From an uncultured Thermoanaerobaculia bacterium (lineage in GTDB: Bacteria; Acidobacteriota; Thermoanaerobaculia; Multivoradales; Multivoraceae), in the NCBI GenBank assembly GCA_951812325.1, contig OX638294.1:3024001-3088000 (forward strand): DNA of 64,000 bases. The letters are read 5' to 3'. This document shows, in pieces, positions 55,361 through 63,020 of this stretch (position 1 is the first letter of the stretch; every line of letters begins with the position of its first letter). A model generated the notes under the pieces. It did not search any database. It worked only from the letters and a program-made list of their open reading frames with translations, and was not told the origin of the DNA. The position numbers were made by a program, and so were the translations under genes.

Positions 55361-56569
55361 ATGCTTGTTTGTGGACGGTCGGCCAGGGGGTCGCACTGCG
55401 TGGGCGGCTTGCTCGTGCTGTTGTGCTCCCACGCCGTTGTGCCTGATGCTGCCGCTGAATGTCTGAGGCTGAGTTCGGCGGAGCTTCCGCGGCTTGGCGG
55501 GATTCAAGGCGAGTGGCTCGGTCCGGATGAGTTTGTTCTGGTCGATAGGAAGGGAGCGCGTCTTCTCACCTACACCGTGGGCGGCGCGTCGGAGACGGTT
55601 TGGCCGCCTTCGGGCCAGTCCTGGCTCGGGCCGCTCTCCGTCGAACACACCCTTGAGCTTGAGCTTGAGGAGGTCGTCGCGGCCGAAGATGGTCTGATTC
55701 TCGCAGTCTACGAATTGAAAGCCGGTTCCGGTGGGGCGAAGGCGTTCTCGGCGGCCTCTCTCGTGCGCCTCGACAGCGCTCTGCGGCCCACCTCACTGCT
55801 GGATTGGGATTGGCCTGCGCCCGGCCAGCCCGAAGGTCGTAACTCACCCCTGACCTTCGTGACCGAGTTGGTCGCCGTGGGCGCCACGCTCTTCGCATGG
55901 GGCGGCCACATGGATCAGCTTCCTCGACCCACGCTCTTTGCGCTGGGCGGAAACTCGGGCTCAGGCGGCTCAGGTCCGGACAACCGCAGGCAGGGCCTCC
56001 GGGAAGAGGCGCGATGGCCTCTTCTCGAGGGTGAAGGTCAGTTCCAGGGTTCCTTGCCGATACGGTCCTTGGCGGCTGGCAGCAACGAGAGGGCCGGGTT
56101 TGCCTACGCCCTGCGAATGGCGCCGACGCCGTTCATCCAGATACTCACGCCGGCGGAGAGTGGGCCCCTGCAGCGGTTGACGTCCTTTCCCGAATCGGTA
56201 AGCTCACTGCCGGATCTGCCTCCAAGAAGGGGCTGGGACACTGTGCACGCATTCTTCACCGCGGCTGAGGCTGCCAGCTATCCTGCGGGTCTCTACGGCC
56301 AGGGGGGTCGGCTGTACGTCCTTGCACGTGAATTCGTCGACGGCGCACCATTCTGGGATCTTCACCACATCGATCCCGTGAAGGACAGAATCGTCGGCAG
56401 GACGCGTTTGCCCACGAACGCGGCTTATGTGAGCCTGCTTCCCGGAGAGAAGTACTGGGTGCTCGAGGAGTCGAGCAGTTTCGTGGTCGACTTGTTCCGG
56501 CAGCCGATTCGCCTGCTGCTGCTGGACTCGGAGGCGGTTCGGGCCGGCGGGGAACTGCGGTGCGACTGA
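55361..56569 (+). CDS. Propeller-like secreted protein, paralog 2
   Basis: 402 residues from ATG 55361, with leader GGLLVLLCSHAVVPDAAAE. After about residue 45 it is nearly identical to paralog 1 (bases 55496-56597 against 53585-54686), so the duplication is recent or kept uniform by gene conversion. Blade-like repeats are as in paralog 1; no catalytic motif is evident. It is preceded by peptide 3 and overlaps paralog 3 by 10 bases, so translation is coupled. Confidence 0.68.
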   Translation: MLVCGRSARGSHCVGGLLVLLCSHAVVPDAAAECLRLSSAELPRLGGIQGEWLGPDEFVLVDRKGARLLTYTVGGASETVWPPSGQSWLGPLSVEHTLELELEEVVAAEDGLILAVYELKAGSGGAKAFSAASLVRLDSALRPTSLLDWDWPAPGQPEGRNSPLTFVTELVAVGATLFAWGGHMDQLPRPTLFALGGNSGSGGSGPDNRRQGLREEARWPLLEGEGQFQGSLPIRSLAAGSNERAGFAYALRMAPTPFIQILTPAESGPLQRLTSFPESVSSLPDLPPRRGWDTVHAFFTAAEAASYPAGLYGQGGRLYVLAREFVDGAPFWDLHHIDPVKDRIVGRTRLPTNAAYVSLLPGEKYWVLEESSSFVVDLFRQPIRLLLLDSEAVRAGGELRCD

Positions 56570-57711
56570 CGGCCGCCCTGGTCTGGCTGCCGCTGACGAG
56601 TTCCGGATGGACCATCGCTCTCGCCGAGGAGACGGCTCGGTCGATTCCGTCGTCCGCCTGCGCGGAGTTGCGCACGAGCGACTTGCCCCGCTTGGGCCGC
56701 ATTCGAGGGGATTGGCTCGGGCCGCGCCGGTTCGTATTGGCCGACTTGAAGCGACGCCGGATGCTGGCCTATGACGTCTCAGACGGTGGGGTGGAGAGCA
56801 TTCGCGCGCCCGTTGGGGAATCGTGGCTGCCCGCTGCGCGGGCTGTCCAGGTGGAACCGACCTACGTGACGCGCTTCCGGGACGGACTCGTTGTTGCCGC
56901 TCATTACCCTCCAGGTCCGGATTCATCAGGCGAGGCGCAACTTGTTCTGTTGAACGACGAGTTCACTCCGGTCCACGCGATCCGGTGGCCTTCGGTCGCT
57001 CGCCCGGTCGGCCAGCCCGAACGCGAAGTGTATGCCGGGTACATCGCACAGGTGCTGGTCTCGGGCGAACGCGTCGGCCTTCTGGCTCGACTTGGCGAGA
57101 CCAAGGTCATCGTTGAGTTGACTCTTCTGCGAACAGACGGGGTGAACAGTCTGCGCGAGGATGCGGTGTGGCAGCCCTTGGAGGGCGAGTACCCGATCAT
57201 CAGTCACCTGCCGATCAGATCGCTGGCGGCGACCGAAGGAACCAATCGGGGGATGTACGCTCTGAGGTTCGCCAAGGTGCCCTTCATCCAGGTGCTTGGC
57301 CACCCGAGCATGCAGCGGCTCTCGGTTTTCCCGGGGTCGGGGACGCCGCTGCCGACGTTACCCGAGGTGCATGGTTGGGGCTCCGGGCCAGCCTTCTATG
57401 CGGCTGCCGAATCGGCCGCGTTTCCGGTGGGCCTCTACGGGCACGGGGATCGTCTCTACGTCCTGTCTCGGGAGTTCGTGGATGGCGTGACACGTTGGGA
57501 GCTCCACCACCTTGACCCCGTGGCTGAGGAGATTGTCGGCAGGACGCGTTTGCCCACGAACGCGGCTCATGTGAGCCTGCTTCCCGGAGAGAAGTACTGG
57601 GTGCTCGAGGAGTCGAGCAGCTTTGCCGACGACATCTTCCGGCAGCCGATCCGCCTGCTGCTGCTGGACTCGGAGGCGGTTCGGGCCGGCGGGGAACTGC
57701 AGTGCGGCTGA
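56560..57711 (+). CDS. Propeller-like secreted protein, paralog 3
   Basis: 383 residues from GTG 56560, which lies within the end of paralog 2. The leader LTAALVWLPLTSSGWTIALAE is a likely signal peptide. The first 45 residues match paralog 1, the last 55 (RTRLPTNAA to the end) match both other paralogs almost base for base, and the middle is clearly diverged (for instance RFVLADLKRRRMLAYDVSDGG). Conserved-ends, variable-middle structure suggests gene conversion or selection for diversity. Its stop overlaps the next gene's GTG. Confidence 0.68.
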   Translation: MRLTAALVWLPLTSSGWTIALAEETARSIPSSACAELRTSDLPRLGRIRGDWLGPRRFVLADLKRRRMLAYDVSDGGVESIRAPVGESWLPAARAVQVEPTYVTRFRDGLVVAAHYPPGPDSSGEAQLVLLNDEFTPVHAIRWPSVARPVGQPEREVYAGYIAQVLVSGERVGLLARLGETKVIVELTLLRTDGVNSLREDAVWQPLEGEYPIISHLPIRSLAATEGTNRGMYALRFAKVPFIQVLGHPSMQRLSVFPGSGTPLPTLPEVHGWGSGPAFYAAAESAAFPVGLYGHGDRLYVLSREFVDGVTRWELHHLDPVAEEIVGRTRLPTNAAHVSLLPGEKYWVLEESSSFADDIFRQPIRLLLLDSEAVRAGGELQCG

Positions 57712-58190
57712 CGGCCGCCCTGGTCTGGCTGCCGCTGCTGGCGGCGTGTGCCGCCGGATCGGACTCTGCGCGCCAGGGGGTGGACCTGGTGGCTCACCGC
57801 GTTCTCTCGGCGGATCACCGCCCCGACGCTTCCCTGCGGGTGGCCTTCCTGCCGACGCCGGAGAACTGCTCGCCGCAGGATCTGATCGCCGCGCGGGCCC
57901 TGGCCCGGCTCGACGAGGAACGGTCCGACGTGGCGGTGCTCACGCTGGTGCCACGGGGACTGCCGGTCGACACCGGCATGGCGGGGCTGCCGTTTCCGGG
58001 CGTGGTGGTCGACCTGCCGCTTCATGTGCTGGAACAGAGCGGGCGCAAGGTGGCGAGACCGCGTTTCGAAGTCTACGGCGACGACGGCCGGTTACTCCTG
58101 CTCCGACCGGTCTACCCGTACGAAGAGGAACATGAGTTGGTCGATGAAATCGTGAGTCTGCTCAGGTACTCCGCGGCGAGGGTCGGTTGA
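57702..58190 (+). CDS. Small lipoprotein, possibly thioredoxin-like
   Basis: 162 residues with lipobox LLAAC at residues 12-16, so a lipoprotein. The mature part has a strand LRVAFLPTP, a single Cys (ENCSPQDL) followed by a helix, and a strand VAVLTLVPRG. That order resembles the beta-alpha-beta start of thioredoxin-like folds but lacks a CxxC pair, so the resemblance is weak. Its first bases are shared with the starts of paralog 3 and the chimeric fragment at 54.7 kb. GTG overlaps the paralog 3 stop, and its own stop overlaps the TTG of the next gene. Confidence 0.55.
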   Translation: MRLTAALVWLPLLAACAAGSDSARQGVDLVAHRVLSADHRPDASLRVAFLPTPENCSPQDLIAARALARLDEERSDVAVLTLVPRGLPVDTGMAGLPFPGVVVDLPLHVLEQSGRKVARPRFEVYGDDGRLLLLRPVYPYEEEHELVDEIVSLLRYSAARVG

Positions 58191-60850
58191 GCCGGCCTTT
58201 CGTGCAGTGCTGCGCACGGCCCCGGGTGAACGCCCGGCGCCGTGCCGTTGGCGCGGCCCTGGCACTTCTCCTGGTTGGCGTTGGGGCGGAGGCACAGCGG
58301 GAGAATCCGGAAGCTCCGGCGAACCCTGGCCGCATGCGCGTCCTTGGCGCCGACGGCATCGGCGCGGAGGGCGCTGAAGTGCGGGTTCTGCGGCCCGACC
58401 AGGGCGGGCTCTCGCCGACCGCCGCGATCCTTGTGGACACGACGACGATCGAGGGAGGCTTCGCGCGGTCTCCAGTGCCCCGACTCGCCGGCCTGACCGT
58501 GGTGATCGATCACCCGCTCCATCTGCCCTTCGTTGCCAGCTTCCCGGGGGCTCCGTTGCCGGGGATGCTCACGTTGCAGTCCGGAACGGCGGCGACGGGG
58601 GAGGTGGTCACGGGCGAGACGGCTGCGCCGGTGGCCGGCGCCGAGGTTTGCGCCTCCTGGGTCGATGAGCAGGCGCCGGAGCGTTTCCAGCGTTGGCGCC
58701 GGTGCGCGGCGTCCGACGATGCGGGCCGATTCCGGATTGCCGGTATTCCGCCCCGTGGGGTCGACGTCACCGTCGCTGCGTCGGGCTTCAGGGAACGGGT
58801 GGCGCCGTTGGATGATGCGGACAGCCCGGTCGTCCTCGCGCTGGACCCGGTCGATCCGACGGATCGCCTGGCCGCGGCGCCGGCCGACGCCGGCCGCGTC
58901 CTGGTCGAGGTCGTGGGTTTCGACGGGAATCCTGTCGAGCGCTTCACCATGCGGGTTCAGATCGCTTCCGGCGGACGAACTGGCGGCACCGCCGTGACGG
59001 TGGAGCAGACATCCGTTCCCGCGGAGGCGAGCATTCCCTCGCGCTTCCTTGGGGCCGGCATGGCGGCAGTCACGTTCGAGGCCGAGAACCACCTGCGCTC
59101 GGCCATGCAGGGCGTTCAGCTTCAGCCGGGAGGCGAGGTCGATCTGGGTGTCGTCTTCCTCGAGCCGGGAGCGGTGGTCACGGGACGGATCTTCGACGCG
59201 GTCGGCGCCGAACCGGCGGCCGGCTGCCTGGCGGAGCTTCTCCCTCCCGGAGCGGGGGAGCTTCGCGCCATGCTGCTCGGCATCCAGTCGCTTGCGGTGT
59301 CCGACGAAGAGGGCCGCTACCTGCTCGGCGGTCTGCCCGAGGGGCGCTACCACCTGCGGCGGCAATGCGTCGGTGCGCCGACGCTCGATTCCCTCGTCGT
59401 CCTGGACGCTTCGGAGAGACTCGATCTCGGCGAGACCTGGCTCGGTTCGGATCGCCGGGTGGAGGTTCTCGTCGATGGCGTGGACGGGGGCGTGCTCCGT
59501 GTCTTCGACCGCTTCAAGGAGATCACGCGGCCAATCGCCGAAGCGGTCTTCGTGCCGGTGGGCGGGGGCGGCGGCGCCGATGGCGAGCAGTCCTCGTCGG
59601 CAGAGATCGTTCTTGCCGGCGGGACGTACCGCTTCGAGATTCTGGGTCCCGGCCGTGCGCTGCGCGCTTCGCGGGAGGCGACGATCGTCCCGGACGGTAC
59701 GGCCAACGTGCAGTCGGTCGGGCTTTCGGCGGCCGGTCGCGCGATCCGGAGCGTCCTGACGATGGCCGGGCGCCCGGTGGCGGGCGGTTCGGTGGCGCTG
59801 GGACCCGTGCTCGATTCGGCCCGGAGCAGCGGCACGATCATGGTGACCACGCAGGCAGGCGGCGCCGATTCGCGCCGCGGGACGTTCCAGGCTGCCGCCC
59901 CGAGCCTCCGGGCGAATGTCGGGAACGATGGCGCCTTCGTGGTTGAAGGCGCGTCGGACGGTTTTCTGTGGCTGACCTGGTATGCGCCGGATGGAACCAC
60001 GGTGAGCCGGTTGTGGCCGGAGGGCGCCGTGCCGCAGTTCGATCTGGGCGGTACAGGGGTGAGCGGCGTGTTGCTCGACGGTGACGGCGTACCGGTTCAG
60101 GGAGGTTCGGTGGCCCTGATCGGCAGTCTGGGCCGGACGGTGGCGACCGGCTCGAGCCTTGCCGGCGGCGGTTTCGAACTGCCTCCGGCGCCGCCGGGGG
60201 AGTACCTGCTCCGGGGTCGGTCTGACGCAGGGTCGAGCGTCGCGGTCGAGGTCGAGCTCGCTTCCGAGGCTCCCCGCCCGGTGGTGCTTCGGATGCCGGG
60301 CGGCGAACCGGGCGACATCGCGCTCTCGTTGCGGCGCCCCGGCGGCGCCGCTGTCGCCGGCGCGTGGGTCCATCTCGTCGACGGAGCGGGCGACGTGGCG
60401 GGAACCGGCCTTACCTCCGAGCGGGGCCGTTACGCGAACAGCGGAATCCCTGCCGGCGAGCTGTCGGTGGTCTGGAACGACGGCACGTCTTGTGTCGGCG
60501 GTCGCACGATCACGGTGGAGGGCGGCGAGTCGGCTCGGCTCGAGCTCACCCTCCCGGCCGGTCGGCTCCTGGAACTGCGTTGCCCGGCCGAGGACTGTGG
60601 CGGCGAGCCGCTTTCGTTCCTGAGCGTGAGGACGGAATCCGGCGTCGAGATCGCCGGCCACCTGACCGGCGCCGCGGGCAACTCCCGGTTTTCCGATGAC
60701 GGCGCTCTCGGTGTCGGTTGCGTCACGCCGGACACCTACGGGTTCTCGTTCTGGACGGCGGGGCGGCGCTGGCATGCCGAAGTCGAAGTCGGCGCCGACG
60801 GGCCGCCGGAGACGCCGGTTGCGGTCCGCGGTCGTCCGGCCGGCCTCTAG
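58187..60850 (+). CDS. Large secreted carboxypeptidase-regulatory-like protein
   Basis: 887 residues with signal segment RAVGAALALLLVGVGAEAQ. Beta-sandwich repeats end in patterns such as SDDAGRFRIAGIPPRGVDVTVAASGF, SDEEGRYLLGGLPEGRYHL and GGGFELPPAPPGEYLLRGRS. A Cys pair occurs near the end (RCPAEDCGGEP). No enzyme motif found. An internal piece is duplicated at 54.7-55.0 kb. TTG 58187 overlaps the previous stop (TTGA), placing it last in a tightly overlapped unit with paralogs 2 and 3 and the small lipoprotein. Confidence 0.73.
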   Translation: MSRPFVQCCARPRVNARRRAVGAALALLLVGVGAEAQRENPEAPANPGRMRVLGADGIGAEGAEVRVLRPDQGGLSPTAAILVDTTTIEGGFARSPVPRLAGLTVVIDHPLHLPFVASFPGAPLPGMLTLQSGTAATGEVVTGETAAPVAGAEVCASWVDEQAPERFQRWRRCAASDDAGRFRIAGIPPRGVDVTVAASGFRERVAPLDDADSPVVLALDPVDPTDRLAAAPADAGRVLVEVVGFDGNPVERFTMRVQIASGGRTGGTAVTVEQTSVPAEASIPSRFLGAGMAAVTFEAENHLRSAMQGVQLQPGGEVDLGVVFLEPGAVVTGRIFDAVGAEPAAGCLAELLPPGAGELRAMLLGIQSLAVSDEEGRYLLGGLPEGRYHLRRQCVGAPTLDSLVVLDASERLDLGETWLGSDRRVEVLVDGVDGGVLRVFDRFKEITRPIAEAVFVPVGGGGGADGEQSSSAEIVLAGGTYRFEILGPGRALRASREATIVPDGTANVQSVGLSAAGRAIRSVLTMAGRPVAGGSVALGPVLDSARSSGTIMVTTQAGGADSRRGTFQAAAPSLRANVGNDGAFVVEGASDGFLWLTWYAPDGTTVSRLWPEGAVPQFDLGGTGVSGVLLDGDGVPVQGGSVALIGSLGRTVATGSSLAGGGFELPPAPPGEYLLRGRSDAGSSVAVEVELASEAPRPVVLRMPGGEPGDIALSLRRPGGAAVAGAWVHLVDGAGDVAGTGLTSERGRYANSGIPAGELSVVWNDGTSCVGGRTITVEGGESARLELTLPAGRLLELRCPAEDCGGEPLSFLSVRTESGVEIAGHLTGAAGNSRFSDDGALGVGCVTPDTYGFSFWTAGRRWHAEVEVGADGPPETPVAVRGRPAGL

Positions 60851-60937
60851 CTCCAGCTCGCGACCTCGCCTGACCGGTCTCGGCGCCGGGCCTGATCGGA
60901 CGCGAGTTGGCGCCGTCCCTTTGGCGCGGGTGCACCA

Positions 60938-60966
60938 CCCCGGCCCCGGCCCCGGCCCCGGCCCGG
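60938..60966. repeat. (CCCCGG)x4 simple repeat
   Basis: Four perfect CCCCGG units plus CCCGG lie in the 228-bp gap before the second permease gene. No promoter could be placed around it. Confidence 0.85.
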
Positions 60967-61078
60967 TCCCGCGACCCGCCGGTACGCCCCGTCCAGGAAC
61001 GACGGAGCTCCCGCAGAGCGCATCGGTCGCGCCTGGCCGACGGGGAGGGTATCCTCCGGCCGCATACGAGGAGCGAAC

Positions 61079-62326
61079 ATGAGTGGACCGAGTGTGTTGA
61101 CGCTGGCTTGGCGCAACCTGTGGCGGAACCGCCGGCGAACCCTGCTGACGATGGGTTCGATCGTCTTCGGCGTGTTCCTCGCGGTGGTGTTCACCGCGAT
61201 GCAGGACCGCAACTGGAAGGACATGATCGATCTGGCCGCCCGCCTCGGGGGCGGCCACGTCAGCCTGCAGCATCCGGAGTACCTGGATACGCCGACCCTG
61301 ACCCGCACCGTCGTTCGCGGCGAAGCGGTGGAGGCGGCGCTCGATGGCGAGCGCAGTCGGGTCGCGCGCGCCGTCGACCGGGTCGTGGGGCCGACGATGC
61401 TGGCCACGGCGGGCGAGAACTTCAGCGCCGCCTTCATCGCCTTCGATCCGGAGGTGGAAGACGAGACGACGTTGTCGATCCTGGAAGCGCTCGACGGGGG
61501 AGCGGCCCTCGAGCCCGGCGATGCTCAGGGTGTGATTCTCGGCCACCGCCTGGCGAGCAATCTGGGGATGGAACTCGGCGACAAGGTGGTCTACACGGTG
61601 ACCGACAGGAACGGGGAGATCGTCAGCGGCCTGGCGAGACTGCGGGGGACGCTCCGGACCAACGCGCCGAGCGTCGACGGCGGGTTCTGCCTGCTGCCGA
61701 TCGCTACGGTGCGGGACCTGCTCGGCTACGGTGACGACGAGGCGACGATGGTCGCCGTCTTTCTTCACGATCAGCGGCAGAGCGGGCGGGTCGCGGGCCG
61801 GCTGGACCGGGAAGTCGGCGGCGCCCTGGCGGCTGTGCCCTGGAACACGAGCCAGCCTCAACTCGCCGCGTTCATCGCGCTCAAGGTGGGCGGCGCGGTG
61901 TTCATGGAGCTCCTGATCGCCGTCCTGGTCGCGGCCGGGATCTTCAACACGCTGTTCGTCAGCGTGATGGAGCGCCTGCGGGAGTTCGGCATCATGCTGG
62001 CGATCGGCTGGAGCCCGGGCCGGCTGTTCCGCCTGGTCATGATGGAGAGTGTCTGGCTGGCGGCGCTTGGTCTGGTCGGCGCGTTCCTGCTCACGCTCGG
62101 GCCGTACCTCTACCTTTCGTCCACGGGGCTCGACCTGACCGCGGTCTACGGCGGCACGGTCGAAGTCGCCGGCGTGGGCCTCGATCCGGTGCTCAAGATC
62201 GGCATCTTCCCGCGCAACGCGGTGATGATCGCCCTGTTCGCGGTCGTTGCCACACTGGCATCGGGCATCTATCCGGCCTGGCGCGCGGGGCGGGTGGAAC
62301 CGGTCGAGACGATCAGGGTGGTGTGA
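61079..62326 (+). CDS. ABC transporter permease (LolC/E-MacB type), second
   Basis: 415 residues with the same plan as the first permease: N-terminal TLAWRNLWRNRRRTLLTMGSIVFGVFL, a periplasmic domain of about 220 residues, and three C-terminal membrane helices containing MERLREFGIMLAIGWSPGRLFRLV and a terminal A-G-R-V-E-P-V-E-T-I. ATG 61079. It ends one base before the GTG of the ATPase. The two permeases are clearly homologous but not recent copies, as expected for a heterodimeric transporter. Confidence 0.88.
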   Translation: MSGPSVLTLAWRNLWRNRRRTLLTMGSIVFGVFLAVVFTAMQDRNWKDMIDLAARLGGGHVSLQHPEYLDTPTLTRTVVRGEAVEAALDGERSRVARAVDRVVGPTMLATAGENFSAAFIAFDPEVEDETTLSILEALDGGAALEPGDAQGVILGHRLASNLGMELGDKVVYTVTDRNGEIVSGLARLRGTLRTNAPSVDGGFCLLPIATVRDLLGYGDDEATMVAVFLHDQRQSGRVAGRLDREVGGALAAVPWNTSQPQLAAFIALKVGGAVFMELLIAVLVAAGIFNTLFVSVMERLREFGIMLAIGWSPGRLFRLVMMESVWLAALGLVGAFLLTLGPYLYLSSTGLDLTAVYGGTVEVAGVGLDPVLKIGIFPRNAVMIALFAVVATLASGIYPAWRAGRVEPVETIRVV

Positions 62327-62327
62327 G

Positions 62328-63020
62328 GTGGCAGGCGATCCCATCATCTCCCTCACGGACGTGACCAGGGTCTACCGTCAGGGCAGCGTGGACATCCATG
62401 CCCTGCGCGGGCTGACTCTGGAGATCGAGCCGGGCGAGTTCACTGCCGTCTGCGGCCCTTCCGGTTCCGGCAAGACAACCACCCTGAACCTGATCGGTGC
62501 GCTCGATTCCGTGACCTCGGGCTCGATCGCGCTCGAGGGACGGGAGTTGGGCAATCTGAACAAGAAGGAGTTGAGCGCGCTTCGCCGCGACCGGATCGGC
62601 TTCGTGTTCCAGGCCTACAACCTGATGCCGGTGCTCACGGCCTACGAGAACGCCGAGATGGTGCTCTGGGTCCAGGGCGTCGACGCGGCGACGCGGCGCG
62701 AACGGGTGATGGACCTCCTCGATCAGGTAGGACTGAAGGGGTTGGAGGATCGCCGTCCGTCCGAACTGTCGGGCGGGCAGCAACAGCGGGTGGCGATCGC
62801 CCGCGCGATTGCCAGCAATCCGGCCGTGGTGCTCGCCGACGAGCCGACGGCGAACGTGGACTCCGAAACCGCGGAGACCCTGCTCGGCCTGATGGAGACC
62901 CTCAACCGGGACCAGGGCGTGACCTTCCTCTTCTCGACCCATGATCCGCAGGTGATGGAACGGGCGCGCCGGGTGGTGCGCCTCGTCGATGGCGGCGTCG
63001 CGAGCGACGAGCGCCGCTGA
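62328..63020 (+). CDS. ABC transporter ATP-binding protein (LolD/MacB type)
   Basis: 230 residues. Walker A GPSGSGKTT, Q-loop FQAYNLMPVLTAYEN, signature LSGGQQQRVAIARAI, Walker B AVVLADEPTANVD and the H-loop FSTHDPQVME are all intact. The long-loop L-x-x-x-L-T-A-x-E-N form is typical of the LolD/MacB/FtsE branch. GTG 62328. It presumably powers the permeases at 61.1 and 52.0 kb. The start of the outer-membrane gene lies within its 3' end. Confidence 0.93.
   Translation: MAGDPIISLTDVTRVYRQGSVDIHALRGLTLEIEPGEFTAVCGPSGSGKTTTLNLIGALDSVTSGSIALEGRELGNLNKKELSALRRDRIGFVFQAYNLMPVLTAYENAEMVLWVQGVDAATRRERVMDLLDQVGLKGLEDRRPSELSGGQQQRVAIARAIASNPAVVLADEPTANVDSETAETLLGLMETLNRDQGVTFLFSTHDPQVMERARRVVRLVDGGVASDERR

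Noticed and set aside
58112..62356. Minus-strand open frame of about 1414 codons
   Set aside because: It lies antisense to two well-supported genes, has no recognisable domain and the Arg/His/Gln-rich composition of a high-GC shadow frame.
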